From Arthrobacter russicus (lineage in GTDB: Bacteria; Actinomycetota; Actinomycetes; Actinomycetales; Micrococcaceae), in contig NZ_JAVDQF010000001.1 in NCBI RefSeq assembly GCF_031454135.1, forward strand, positions 1,116,001 through 1,180,000: a stretch of 64,000 nt of DNA, in the 5' to 3' direction. Made by a program: the position numbers and the translations under genes. This document shows, one piece after another, positions 43,506 through 51,463 of the stretch. Positions within the stretch are counted from its first letter, which is position 1; the number at the start of each line of letters is the position of its first letter. The notes under the pieces were generated by a model, which ran no database searches, was not told the DNA's origin, and saw nothing but the letters and a program-made list of their open reading frames with translations.

Positions 43506-45008
43506 TCAGTGATTGCTCGGAAAGCCCAGGTCCACGCTCGACGACGCCGGATCCGGCCAGCGCGTGGTGACCACCTTGGAGCGGGTGTAGAAATGGATGC
43601 TTTCCGGTCCGTAGATATGCGAATCGCCGAACAGCGAGTCCTTCCAGCCGCCGAACGAGAAACTTCCGACCGGAACCGGGATCGGCACGTTCACGCCCAC
43701 CATGCCGGCTTCGATCTCGAACTCGAACTGCCGTGCCGCACCGCCGTCGCGGGTGAAAATCGCAACCCCGTTGCCGTACTGGTTTTCATTGACCAGGCTC
43801 ACGGCTTCCTCGAAACTCGGCACCCGGACCACGGAGAGCACCGGTCCGAAGATCTCATCCCGATATGCCTGCATCCCGGTCTCCACCTGGTCCAACAAGC
43901 TCACGCCCAAGAAGAAACCGGGGCCTGCCGCCACCGGGTCGGCGGTTCCGTCGACCACCACGGTGGCCCCTTCCGCCGGCGCCCGATGCACATAACCGGC
44001 CACCTTGTCCCGATGCTCCGCGGTGATCAACGGTCCCATTTCGGAAGCGGCCTCGGTTCCGGAGCCGATCGTCAGTTTCGAAATCCGGGTTTGGATCGCA
44101 GCGACCAGGGCATCGCCCACCCCGCCCACGGCGACCAGTACGCTCACTGCCATGCAACGTTCGCCGGCCGAGCCATAGGCCGCCGACACCGCCGCATCCG
44201 CAGCCGCCTCGATGTCGGCATCCGGGAGCACCACCATGTGGTTCTTCGCACCGCCGAGCGCTTGCACCCGCTTGCCTTTCGCACTGGCCCGCTCGTAGAT
44301 CGAGCGCGCGATCGGCGTCGAACCGACAAAGCTCACCGCCCGGACCTCCGGACTGTCCAGAATCGCGTCGACGGCTTCCTTGTCGCCATTGACCACGTTG
44401 AGCACTCCCGGCGGCAAACCTGCTTCGGTGAACAACTCGGCCAGCAGCAAGGCCGCGGACGGGTCCTTTTCGCTGGGTTTGAGCACCACAGTGTTGCCGC
44501 AGGCGATGGCGTTGGAGACCATCCAGAGCGGCACCATCACCGGGAAGTTGAACGGCGTGATGCAACCGACAACGCCCACCGGCTGCTTCACCGAATGCAC
44601 GTCGACGCCATTGGCCACCTGCTCGCTGTAGTCGCCCTTGAGGTGTTGGATCAGGCCCGCGGCGAATTCGACGTTTTCCAACCCTCGCGCGACCTCGCCT
44701 GCGGCGTCGGAGAGGACTTTCCCGTGTTCCGAAGTCACCACAGCGGCCAACTCGTCCCGACGCTGGACCAGCAGGTGCCGGAGCTTGAAGAAGACATCGG
44801 CCCGCTTGGTCAACGACGTGGCGCGCCAACCGGGAAGTGCCGCTGCCGCAGCCGCAATCGCCTCGGCCACCCGGGCCGCCGAGGCGAACGCCAACTGATG
44901 TTGCGCTTCGCCGGTCGCCGGGTTGAAAACCACCCCGTAACGCTGCCCGGATTCCGCCTCCGGCGGCGCAGCGTGGACGCCGTTGATGTAATGACCGATC
45001 AGTGCCAT
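43506..45008 (-). CDS. CoA-acylating methylmalonate/malonate-semialdehyde dehydrogenase
   Basis: This 500-residue ALDH-family enzyme starts at ATG 45008 after GAGGAGAAAC. It has FNFPVMVPLWMVSNAIACGNTVVLKPSEKDP, SFVGSTPIARSIYERA and catalytic Cys in AYGSAGERCMAVS; QALGGAKNHMVVLPDAD replaces the ELGGK of hydrolytic ALDHs, which is the MmsA/IolA signature. It oxidises (methyl)malonate semialdehyde to acetyl- or propionyl-CoA. With the adjacent transaminase it can form a complete beta-alanine (or beta-aminoisobutyrate) breakdown route. It is divergent from pucR. Confidence 0.92.
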   Translation of the reverse strand: MALIGHYINGVHAAPPEAESGQRYGVVFNPATGEAQHQLAFASAARVAEAIAAAAAALPGWRATSLTKRADVFFKLRHLLVQRRDELAAVVTSEHGKVLSDAAGEVARGLENVEFAAGLIQHLKGDYSEQVANGVDVHSVKQPVGVVGCITPFNFPVMVPLWMVSNAIACGNTVVLKPSEKDPSAALLLAELFTEAGLPPGVLNVVNGDKEAVDAILDSPEVRAVSFVGSTPIARSIYERASAKGKRVQALGGAKNHMVVLPDADIEAAADAAVSAAYGSAGERCMAVSVLVAVGGVGDALVAAIQTRISKLTIGSGTEAASEMGPLITAEHRDKVAGYVHRAPAEGATVVVDGTADPVAAGPGFFLGVSLLDQVETGMQAYRDEIFGPVLSVVRVPSFEEAVSLVNENQYGNGVAIFTRDGGAARQFEFEIEAGMVGVNVPIPVPVGSFSFGGWKDSLFGDSHIYGPESIHFYTRSKVVTTRWPDPASSSVDLGFPSNH

Positions 45009-45093
45009 GTTTCTCCTCGCTCGGAACCGTTTTCGACTGGGCATCGTTCACACAACACATTTCGTATGATTCGATGTCTACTATTGTCACAAG

Positions 45094-45155
45094 GAACTGA
45101 GCCAGTTCAAGGACAACAATTGTCGCCTGGCAAGCATTTTCAGGACATTTTGTCC
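45094..45155. promoter_or_regulatory. Cluster of dyads between the dehydrogenase and pucR genes
   Basis: Three inverted repeats lie in this short stretch: GAACTG-AGC-CAGTTC (45094-45108), GACAA-CAA-TTGTC (about 45112-45124) and GGACA-TTT-TGTCC (45143-45155). They sit in the 170-bp divergent gap and are likely binding sites for PucR and/or an Lrp protein controlling both directions. Confidence 0.5.
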
Positions 45156-45178
45156 GACATGTTGAGAGGATGCGTTTG

Positions 45179-46714
45179 ATGTTGCCCAGTGTGCGCCAAG
45201 TCCTGGCCTCCGAGGAGCTGCAACGCGGCGCTCCCGAGGTGCTGGCCGGGCGGGCGGAATTGGACCGGGAAGTCCGTTGGATCCATATCGTGGAGACCAC
45301 TGATGTGGCACCGGTGCTGCGCGGCCAGGAACTGGTGCTCAGCACCGGTGCCGCCTGGCCCACCCAGCCGCAGGCGCTCGAGTCGTTGGCCGCAGCCCTG
45401 GCGAAAGTGAACGTCGCCGGTTTGGTCCTGGAACTCGGCGACCGGCTCCCGCACCCGCCCGGCGCCCTGGTGGAAGCCTTCCGGCGGCATCGCCTGCCGT
45501 TGATCGTCCTGCACTCACCGGTTCAGTTCATCGCGGTGACCGAAAGCGTGCACAGCACCATCGTGGCGCAGCAGATGGCCACTTTGCGCGCCCGCGAAGA
45601 CCTCAACGCGCGCTACGCCCAGATGATCGCCCGGGGCTCCTCCAGCACGTTCATCCTGCAGCAGAGCAGCGAACTGCTCGGCCAACCGGTGCTGCTCGTC
45701 GATCCGGCAGGACGGATCGTCACCATGGCCCTGGCCGGCCGGGACGCCGCGGCCGTGGTCCGGTCATGGCGGGAAAACCGGCCCAAGTGGAGCAGCGCGC
45801 AAGTGATGGCGCACGGCCAACACTGGGGCGCGCTCTGCGCCCAACCGGCCACTCCGCAGGCCGCCGTGCACCCGGCCGGTGTGGACTATTTGCTCAGCCA
45901 GGCCGCGCTCGCGCTCGCGGTCGGCCGATTGGCGGCCGGAAGCGAAAACCCCTGGCGGGCGGACCGCGACCAACAGCTGCTGACCGCGGTGCGCACCGGC
46001 AATTACGCCACCGATGCCGAGGTCGAGGACTTCACTGCGGCGATCGGCTTCCGAACCGGCAAGACGCCCAGCTTCGGGGTAGCGGTATCTTTGCCCGCCG
46101 ACGCCGAGGAGATCTCGGCGAACCGGCTTGCCGAAGCCCTGGAAGCGGAGGCGTTGCAGGTCTGCGTCGCCAAAGACGCCACCGTACAGCGCCGGCAGCA
46201 GTTTTCGCTGCTGCTTTCCGGCGAAACAACCGAGGTCTTGGCTGCGGTGCTCCGTTCCGGTTGGCCCGATGCCCGGATCGCGGTGGGCCGCGCCGCCGGC
46301 AGCACTCCGGAGCTGAGCGCTTCGCTGCATCAGGCGACCAGCCTCTTGTCGATGCCGAGCACCGGAGCCGAATCGCTCGGCCGGGGCCCGGTGCTCCGTG
46401 CCGATGCGCACCAATTGCGTTTGCTGATTCGCGGCTTGCGTTCGCAGCCCAGCCTTCCGGCATTCGTCCAGATGACCCTGGGGCCGATCCTGTCCTGGGA
46501 CGCGAAGAACTCCGGGGACTTGCTCCAGGTCCTCCGGGCCTATTTGCGCCACCCGGGCAATCGGACCGCCGCAGCCTCGGAAAGCCATCTTTCCCGTTCC
46601 GTCTTCTACCAACGGCTGGCTCTGATCGAGGAGGTCCTCGAAGCCGACCTGAGTTCCGGGGAGACGATTTCCGCGCTTTACTCGGCGGTACTGGCCCACG
46701 ATTCCCTGTCCTGA
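45179..46714 (+). CDS. PucR-family transcriptional regulator
   Basis: The product is 511 residues from ATG 45179, with GAGAGGA eight bases upstream (an earlier ATG at 45170 abuts that site). The N-terminal PucR domain (about 1-125: LPSVRQVLASEELQRGAPEVLAGR...RQVRWIHI-like with ETTDVAPVLRGQELVLSTG) is followed by a GGDEF-like region and a C-terminal HTH_30 domain (LLQVLRAYLRHPGNRTAAASESHLSRSVFYQRLALIEEVL). PucR regulators activate purine, ureide, GABA or amine catabolic genes. The divergent dehydrogenase operon and the downstream amidohydrolase are likely targets. Confidence 0.88.
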   Translation: MLPSVRQVLASEELQRGAPEVLAGRAELDREVRWIHIVETTDVAPVLRGQELVLSTGAAWPTQPQALESLAAALAKVNVAGLVLELGDRLPHPPGALVEAFRRHRLPLIVLHSPVQFIAVTESVHSTIVAQQMATLRAREDLNARYAQMIARGSSSTFILQQSSELLGQPVLLVDPAGRIVTMALAGRDAAAVVRSWRENRPKWSSAQVMAHGQHWGALCAQPATPQAAVHPAGVDYLLSQAALALAVGRLAAGSENPWRADRDQQLLTAVRTGNYATDAEVEDFTAAIGFRTGKTPSFGVAVSLPADAEEISANRLAEALEAEALQVCVAKDATVQRRQQFSLLLSGETTEVLAAVLRSGWPDARIAVGRAAGSTPELSASLHQATSLLSMPSTGAESLGRGPVLRADAHQLRLLIRGLRSQPSLPAFVQMTLGPILSWDAKNSGDLLQVLRAYLRHPGNRTAAASESHLSRSVFYQRLALIEEVLEADLSSGETISALYSAVLAHDSLS

Positions 46715-46765
46715 GCAAAGCAATTTCACTGATCCAATCAGTTGAAGGCACCGAAGGAGCTGTCC

Positions 46766-48397
46766 ATGACCCAAGGAAATCCCAGCATGTTGATCGAGAA
46801 CGCCCGCCTGCTGTTGCCCGGCGGCATCAGCCGCGGTTCGATTCTGCTCGAGGCGGGCAAGATCGCAGCCATCGGCGATGCCGCGGCACGGGCCGGCGCG
46901 GATTCGGTGATCGACGCGGAGAACTGCCTGGTTTCCCCGGCTTTCCAGGACGCGCATCTGCATCCGCACGGCGCCGGTCTGGAAATGCTGCGCTGCGACC
47001 TGAGCGGAGGCGGCGGTTTTTCCGACTACTCCCGCACCATCGGCGAATATTTGGCAAACCATCCCGACGTCGACTGGGTTTTGGGCGGCGGCTGGTCGAT
47101 GGAGCACTTCGACGGCGGCAACCCGACTGCCGAGGCCCTGGACCGCTTGGTCCCCGACCGCCCGGCTTTTTTGCTCAACCGGGACCACCATGGCGCCTGG
47201 GCCAACTCAGTGGCCCTGCGCCTGGCCGGCATCGACGCCGGCACCCCCGATCCACGGGACGGCAGAATCGAACGGCACCTGGACGGCTCGCCCAGCGGAA
47301 CGCTGCACGAGGGCGCGATGGATCTGTTCCGGCAGCTCGCCCCGGCACCCGGCCAGGCGGATTTGGACGCCGGCTTCGAACTCGCCCAGGCGCAGATGTT
47401 CGCCTGGGGAGTGACCCGCTGGCAGGACGCCATCGTCGGCGATTCGGCGGTCTGCCACGATGCCTACGATTCCTACCTGAGAATGGCCGACGACGGCAGG
47501 CTCAAAGCGACCGTGACCGGAGCCCTCTGGTGGGACCGCGAGCGCGGCCTGGACCAGATCGAGTTCCTGAGCCAGCGCCGGGCGCGGGCGCAACGGCCGA
47601 CGTTCCGGGCCGGTTCGGTCAAATTGATGCTCGACGGCGTGGCGGAGAACTTCACCGCCTCGATGTTGGAGCCCTATCTGGATGCCTGCGGCTGCGTGAG
47701 CGGCAATTCCGGCAAAGTTTTCATCCCCACCGAGGAGTTGCTGCCGGCGGCGCTGCAATTGGACGCGCTGGGCTTTCAAATGCATTTCCACGCGCTGGGC
47801 GACGCTGCGGTGCGCCAGGGCCTGGACGTGCTGGAGCAGGTCCGCGCCTGCAATGGACCCCGTGATTCCAGGCATCACTTGGCGCATTTGCAAGTGGTCC
47901 ACCCCGATGACATCCCGCGCTTCGCCGAGCTGGGTGCAGTGGCCAATATGCAGCCGCTCTGGGCCAGCCATGAGGAGCAGATGGACGTGTTGACCATTCC
48001 CTTCCTCGGCGAACGCCGGGCATCCTGGCAGTACCCGTTCGGCGGATTGCTGCGTGCCGGCGCCCGCTTGGCCGGCGGCAGTGATTGGCCGGTTTCCACG
48101 GGCAACCCGCTGGAACTGATCCACACCGCGGTCAACCGCAGCAGCCTGGACCGCGGGCCGGAGGCCCAGCCGCTACTCGCCGAACAAGGGCTCTCGTTGC
48201 AGGATGCCTGGCTGGCGCACACCTCCGGCACCGCTTTCGTCAACCACGACGACGATCGCAGCGGCAGCTTGGAAACCGGCAAGGACGCTGATTTGGTGGT
48301 CCTGGACCGGGATCCGTTCCTGGGCCCGCTGCACCGGATCGGCGAAGCCTCGGTCCGGTACACGATCGCCCGGGGCGAGGTGGTGTTTTCCGGCTAG
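46766..48397 (+). CDS. Amidohydrolase family protein (YtcJ-like)
   Basis: This 543-residue metallohydrolase starts at ATG 46766, with AAGGAG at 46754-46759. The metal-binding HxH motif is in AFQDAHLHPHGAG; further ligands are in HFHALGDAAVRQG and SRHHLAHLQVVHPDD, and the catalytic Asp is in LAGGSDWPVSTGNP. The C-terminal LETGKDADLVVLDRDPF closes the small beta-sandwich. YtcJ/NfdA-like enzymes hydrolyse N-acylated amines or amino acids such as N-substituted formamides. Placement after pucR suggests feeding an amine into the neighbouring catabolic genes. Confidence 0.88.
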   Translation: MTQGNPSMLIENARLLLPGGISRGSILLEAGKIAAIGDAAARAGADSVIDAENCLVSPAFQDAHLHPHGAGLEMLRCDLSGGGGFSDYSRTIGEYLANHPDVDWVLGGGWSMEHFDGGNPTAEALDRLVPDRPAFLLNRDHHGAWANSVALRLAGIDAGTPDPRDGRIERHLDGSPSGTLHEGAMDLFRQLAPAPGQADLDAGFELAQAQMFAWGVTRWQDAIVGDSAVCHDAYDSYLRMADDGRLKATVTGALWWDRERGLDQIEFLSQRRARAQRPTFRAGSVKLMLDGVAENFTASMLEPYLDACGCVSGNSGKVFIPTEELLPAALQLDALGFQMHFHALGDAAVRQGLDVLEQVRACNGPRDSRHHLAHLQVVHPDDIPRFAELGAVANMQPLWASHEEQMDVLTIPFLGERRASWQYPFGGLLRAGARLAGGSDWPVSTGNPLELIHTAVNRSSLDRGPEAQPLLAEQGLSLQDAWLAHTSGTAFVNHDDDRSGSLETGKDADLVVLDRDPFLGPLHRIGEASVRYTIARGEVVFSG

Positions 48398-48546
48398 CCG
48401 CAGCTGGCGATCAACTCCGCGCACAGCTGCACGTCGTGCTGCCCGCAATCGCAACGGAAGTAGCGCACCGCACCCTGGCTGGTGCAGTGTTCCGAGGCCA
48501 GGGTCCAGAGGTGGGGACCGCCGTCGGCGGCGAAGCAATATCTCAT
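48394..48546 (-). CDS. Small cysteine-rich protein, possible zinc ribbon
   Basis: A 50-codon ORF on the minus strand starts at ATG 48546 and ends at TAG 48394-48396, overlapping the amidohydrolase stop. It begins MRYCFAADGGPHLW and contains EHCTSQGAVRYFRCDCGQHDVQLC, ending in ASCG. Six Cys and several His are spaced like a small treble-clef or zinc-ribbon, and the composition (Trp, aromatic, Cys) is not that of a random antisense frame. Its start is divergent from the CGNR gene 61 bp away. Too short for most gene finders; function unknown. Confidence 0.55.
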   Translation of the reverse strand: MRYCFAADGGPHLWTLASEHCTSQGAVRYFRCDCGQHDVQLCAELIASCG

Positions 48547-48607
48547 GAACCCAGTCTCAAGTAAGGCTGTTATACCGGTAAACCATTACATGTGCTTGAC
48601 TTGGCTC

Positions 48608-49153
48608 ATGTTGGTCAACCCATATGGCGAAGACCCTTTGCGACTCGCCGTCCATCTGGTCAATTCACCCCCGGCCGAGCCGGCCGCACTCCGTGAAATC
48701 TGTCTGGCCGCCGGGGTGGTGCTCGAGCGTCCGGTCGACCAGCGGGACCTGGTGCAGACCGCTTGGATGCTGGAGGCTTGGCAACGCGTCGTCGATGCGC
48801 CCGAACCGGACCTCCGGGCGCAGATCCTCAATGCCCTGCTGGCCGAATCGGCCACCTACCCGAGCTTGACCAACCACAACGGCCAGGGCTGGCACCTGCA
48901 CTACCGGGAAGCCGACTTGGCACTTTGGCAGATCTTGCGCACCATGGTCTATGTGGGCACGGCGCTGCATTTCGCCACTCGCGGCATCCATCGGCTGGGG
49001 CGCTGTTCCGCGGTGGGATGCCGGCGGATCTATGCCGACTTCTCCCGCCCCGGCACCCAGCGGTACTGCTCCCCCTCCTGCGCGAACCGGGACGCGGTGC
49101 GCCGACACCGGAACCGGCTGGATTCCGTTCGGATCGCAGGCTCCGGCGGCTAG
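48608..49153 (+). CDS. CGNR zinc-finger protein (ABATE/stress-response-like regulator)
   Basis: The product is 181 residues from ATG 48608 (an ATG at 48593 is possible). The N-terminal ABATE-type domain begins DPLRLAVHLVNSPP, and the C-terminal CGNR zinc finger reads LGRCSAVGCRRIYADFSRPGTQRYCSPSCANRDAVRRHR, with all four Cys. The CGNR sequence is CANR here. Such proteins are DNA-binding regulators found widely in actinobacteria. No ribosome-binding site is evident, so it may be leaderless. It precedes an SDR gene by 35 bp. Confidence 0.85.
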   Translation: MLVNPYGEDPLRLAVHLVNSPPAEPAALREICLAAGVVLERPVDQRDLVQTAWMLEAWQRVVDAPEPDLRAQILNALLAESATYPSLTNHNGQGWHLHYREADLALWQILRTMVYVGTALHFATRGIHRLGRCSAVGCRRIYADFSRPGTQRYCSPSCANRDAVRRHRNRLDSVRIAGSGG

Positions 49154-49188
49154 GCTGTCGATATCCCGATCCGACGAGGAGACCAATC

Positions 49189-49959
49189 ATGGACATACCG
49201 CAACGGCTCACCGGAAAAACCGCCTTGATCACTGGAGCAAGCCGTGGCATCGGCTTGGGCATCGCGCAGCGCCTGGTCGCCGAAGGGGCAACCGTGGCGA
49301 TCACTGCCCGCAAGGCCGAAGGCCTGGCCGAGGCGGCCCAGACTATGCCGCCGGGCGCCGTGCTCAGTTTCACCGGCAAATCCGATGATGCCACACACCG
49401 CGCAGCGGTTCTCGACGGCATCGCCGAACAGCTCGGCGGCTTGGACATCCTGGTCAACAACGCCGGCATCAACCCGGTCTTCGGGCCGCTTTCCGAGGTC
49501 GATCTGGACGCCGTCCGCAAGATCCTCGAGGTCAATGTCATCGGCACGCTCGGCTGGGTACAGGAGGTTTTGGCGCATCCCGGCTTGGCTTTCCGGCACC
49601 GGCGCGGCTGCATCGTCAACATCTACTCGGTCGCCGGACGGATACCGAGCCCGGGCCTGGGCAGCTATGGGGTTTCCAAAGCGGCGAATTCGCACCTCGC
49701 GGCGACCTTGGCAGTGGAACTGGGCCCGGAAATCCGGGTGAATGCCGTGGCGCCGGCAGTCGTGAAAACGGATTTCGCGAAGGCGCTCTACGCAGGACGT
49801 GAAGCGGAAGTCGCCGCGCAGTATCCGCTCAACCGGTTGGGCACCGTAACGGACGTTGCCGCGGCGGTGGCGTATCTGGTGTCCGAGGACGCGTCGTGGG
49901 TGACCGGGCAACTGCTCACGCTCGACGGCGGGCTGCTCACCGCGGGCGGCCGGGCATAG
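49189..49959 (+). CDS. SDR family oxidoreductase
   Basis: The product is 256 residues from ATG 49189 behind GAGGAGACC. Cofactor motif TGASRGIGLGIAQRLV, LVNNAGIN, catalytic Ser in VNIYSVAG, Tyr/Lys in GSYGVSKAANSHLA, and C-terminal WVTGQLLTLDGGL mark a classical 3-oxoacyl-ACP-reductase-like SDR; Arg in TARKAEG suggests NADP(H). It follows the CGNR gene and may be regulated by it. It could be part of the adjacent specialised-metabolite locus, but its orientation and spacing do not show this. Confidence 0.9.
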   Translation: MDIPQRLTGKTALITGASRGIGLGIAQRLVAEGATVAITARKAEGLAEAAQTMPPGAVLSFTGKSDDATHRAAVLDGIAEQLGGLDILVNNAGINPVFGPLSEVDLDAVRKILEVNVIGTLGWVQEVLAHPGLAFRHRRGCIVNIYSVAGRIPSPGLGSYGVSKAANSHLAATLAVELGPEIRVNAVAPAVVKTDFAKALYAGREAEVAAQYPLNRLGTVTDVAAAVAYLVSEDASWVTGQLLTLDGGLLTAGGRA

Positions 49960-50171
49960 CCTCCAGCCGCAGAACCAAAAGGCTCCAGGCCGTCCGGCCG
50001 CGAACGAATATAGACAATTCGAATATTTTTCAACGGATGATGTAATTGAAAGCATCTGCCGCATATTCTATTATCGGTCGAGTGGCATATTCAAACCATT
50101 TTGTCTTAGGATAATCTCGCATCACAGCATCGTTTTGAGGGGCAACTAAAACAATGACGATGGAGAGAATC

Positions 50172-50819
50172 ATGTCGAAAATCAACCGCAGGACATTGCT
50201 CGGTGCAGGAGCCTCGCTGGCCGGCGCCGCAGCGATGACCACCCCGGGATCCCCTTCCGCGACCGCCACGGCAACCGCAACTTCCTCCCCCTCCGACCCC
50301 GCCAATCCCTACCTTTTCGACCTCGCCGGAACCACGCCGGCCACCTTCGACGGCGGCAATCTGCGCGGCGCGAATGAAGAGAACTTCAAAGTCTTGAAGG
50401 ACCAGAAGTCAGCCACTTATCTGATCGAAATCGAGGTCGGCGGAATCCGCGAACCGCATTGGCACCCTAGCGCCTGGGAATCGACTTTCATCATTTCCGG
50501 CCAATCCAAGTGGTCGATCCTGGGTACGCACCCCGATGGGAAATACCACAATCTCCAATTCACCGCCGGGCCGGGCGAACTGGTTTTCATCCCCGAAGGA
50601 TTTTTCCACTATTTCGAAAACGCGAGCGACTCCGAGCCCTTGAAGGTGCTGGTGAATTTCAACAACAGCACGCCGGAGCCCAATGACGATCTGGGGATTG
50701 TCGCCTCGATCGCCTCGCTGCCCGATGACGTCTTGGACACCGTATTCGGCGTTCCTGCCGGCTCGTTCAGCAAGATCCCCAAGAAGCTCGAGCCCGTGAC
50801 CATCACGAAACGCAAATAA
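50172..50819 (+). CDS. Secreted (Tat-type) cupin protein
   Basis: The product is 215 residues from ATG 50172 with GGAGAGAATC before it; ATG 50154 is an alternative. The N-terminus NRRTLLGAGASLAGAAAM looks like a twin-arginine signal, followed by a Ser/Thr/Ala linker. The cupin domain has the germin motif REPHWHPSAWESTFIISG (two His and a Glu region) and GPGELVFIPEGFFHYFENAS (third His), as in oxalate-decarboxylase-like single cupins. A folded metalloprotein exported by Tat is a sensible reading. The 212-bp region upstream is notably AT-rich. It is followed by a strong hairpin and then the panD promoter. Confidence 0.82.
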   Translation: MSKINRRTLLGAGASLAGAAAMTTPGSPSATATATATSSPSDPANPYLFDLAGTTPATFDGGNLRGANEENFKVLKDQKSATYLIEIEVGGIREPHWHPSAWESTFIISGQSKWSILGTHPDGKYHNLQFTAGPGELVFIPEGFFHYFENASDSEPLKVLVNFNNSTPEPNDDLGIVASIASLPDDVLDTVFGVPAGSFSKIPKKLEPVTITKRK

Positions 50820-50826
50820 CCGGGCC

Positions 50827-50864
50827 CCGGAGGTCGAGGCCAGCCGACCGGCCTCGACCTCCGG
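50827..50864 (+). terminator. Long perfect hairpin after the cupin gene
   Basis: A 15-bp perfect stem CCGGAGGTCGAGGCC / GGCCTCGACCTCCGG has an 8-base loop, seven bases after the cupin stop. It has no U-run, as is common for terminators in high-GC actinobacteria. It separates the cupin gene from the panD promoter. Confidence 0.65.
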
Positions 50865-50909
50865 CGCACGCAGCGCCATGCGATGCCTCCTCCGCCGGCG
50901 GAGAATTCG

Positions 50910-50938
50910 TTGTACAAACCGACTGATCGGTTTATAAT
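50910..50938 (+). promoter_or_regulatory. panD promoter with embedded ARE-like palindrome
   Basis: -35 TTGTAC (50910-50915) and a perfect -10 TATAAT (50933-50938) are spaced by 17 bp. The spacer is filled by the dyad AAACCGA-CTGA-TCGGTTT (50916-50933). The 22-mer 50914-50935 resembles the autoregulatory elements of ArpA/ScbR-type receptors. The predicted start of transcription is about 50945, the A of the panD ATG, so the mRNA should be leaderless. Confidence 0.75.
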
Positions 50939-50944
50939 TGCACC

Positions 50945-51361
50945 ATGACCCGAACGATGTTTAAGTCAAAAATCCATCGAGCCACCGTTACCGAAGCAAA
51001 CCTGCACTACGTCGGATCCGTCACGGTCGACCTGGACCTCCTGGATGCCGCGGACATCCTGCCCGGAGAACTCGTTTCAATCGTCGACATCGACAATGGC
51101 GCCCGACTCGAGACCTACACCATCGCCGGAGAACGCGGCTCCGGAGTGCTGGGGATCAATGGTGCGGCAGCGCACCTGGTACACCCCGGCGACCTCGTCA
51201 TCCTGATCACCTACGCCCAAATGTCCCGGGCGGAAGCCCTCGACTTCGTTCCCAAGATCGTGCACGTCAATGAGCGGAACCAGATGGTCAAACTCGGCAC
51301 CGACCCGGCCGAATCAGTGACCGAAGGGCTTTCCCGACCGCCCTTCGCGGCGAGCCGCTGA
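50945..51361 (+). CDS. panD: Aspartate 1-decarboxylase (beta-alanine synthesis)
   Basis: This 138-residue pyruvoyl enzyme has [24 protein letters not shown], where self-cleavage between Gly and Ser (near residues 25/26) makes the pyruvoyl group. Lys and Tyr of the active site, and [24 protein letters not shown], are conserved. It turns L-aspartate into beta-alanine, normally for pantothenate and CoA. No panB or panC is nearby, and the strong, apparently repressor-controlled promoter suggests a dedicated beta-alanine supply for the neighbouring pathway. The basic C-terminal tail is slightly extended. It converges with the FAH gene across a terminator. Confidence 0.95.
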   Translation: MTRTMFKSKIHRATVTEANLHYVGSVTVDLDLLDAADILPGELVSIVDIDNGARLETYTIAGERGSGVLGINGAAAHLVHPGDLVILITYAQMSRAEALDFVPKIVHVNERNQMVKLGTDPAESVTEGLSRPPFAASR

Positions 51362-51407
51362 CCACCCATCCACCCTCCGCCGGCCGGTTGCAGCCGGTCC
51401 GCAATGA

Positions 51408-51447
51408 AGCCCGGCAGACGTCGCAAGAGCGAGTCTGCCGGGCTTTC
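51408..51447. terminator. Bidirectional terminator between panD and the FAH gene
   Basis: A 12-bp perfect stem AGCCCGGCAGAC / GTCTGCCGGGCT (51408-51419 and 51433-51444) contains an inner TCGC-AAGA-GCGA hairpin and is followed by TTTC. It ends panD transcription and, in the other direction, the nine-gene minus-strand run. Confidence 0.8.
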
Positions 51448-51463
51448 TGGTGTTTCGCGGTGC

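Noticed and set aside
42225-45179. 984-codon plus-strand ORF opposite the aminotransferase and dehydrogenase
   Set aside because: It is the antisense of two genes with intact catalytic motifs; its composition (His/Arg/Gly rich, no domain) is typical of GC-rich shadow frames.
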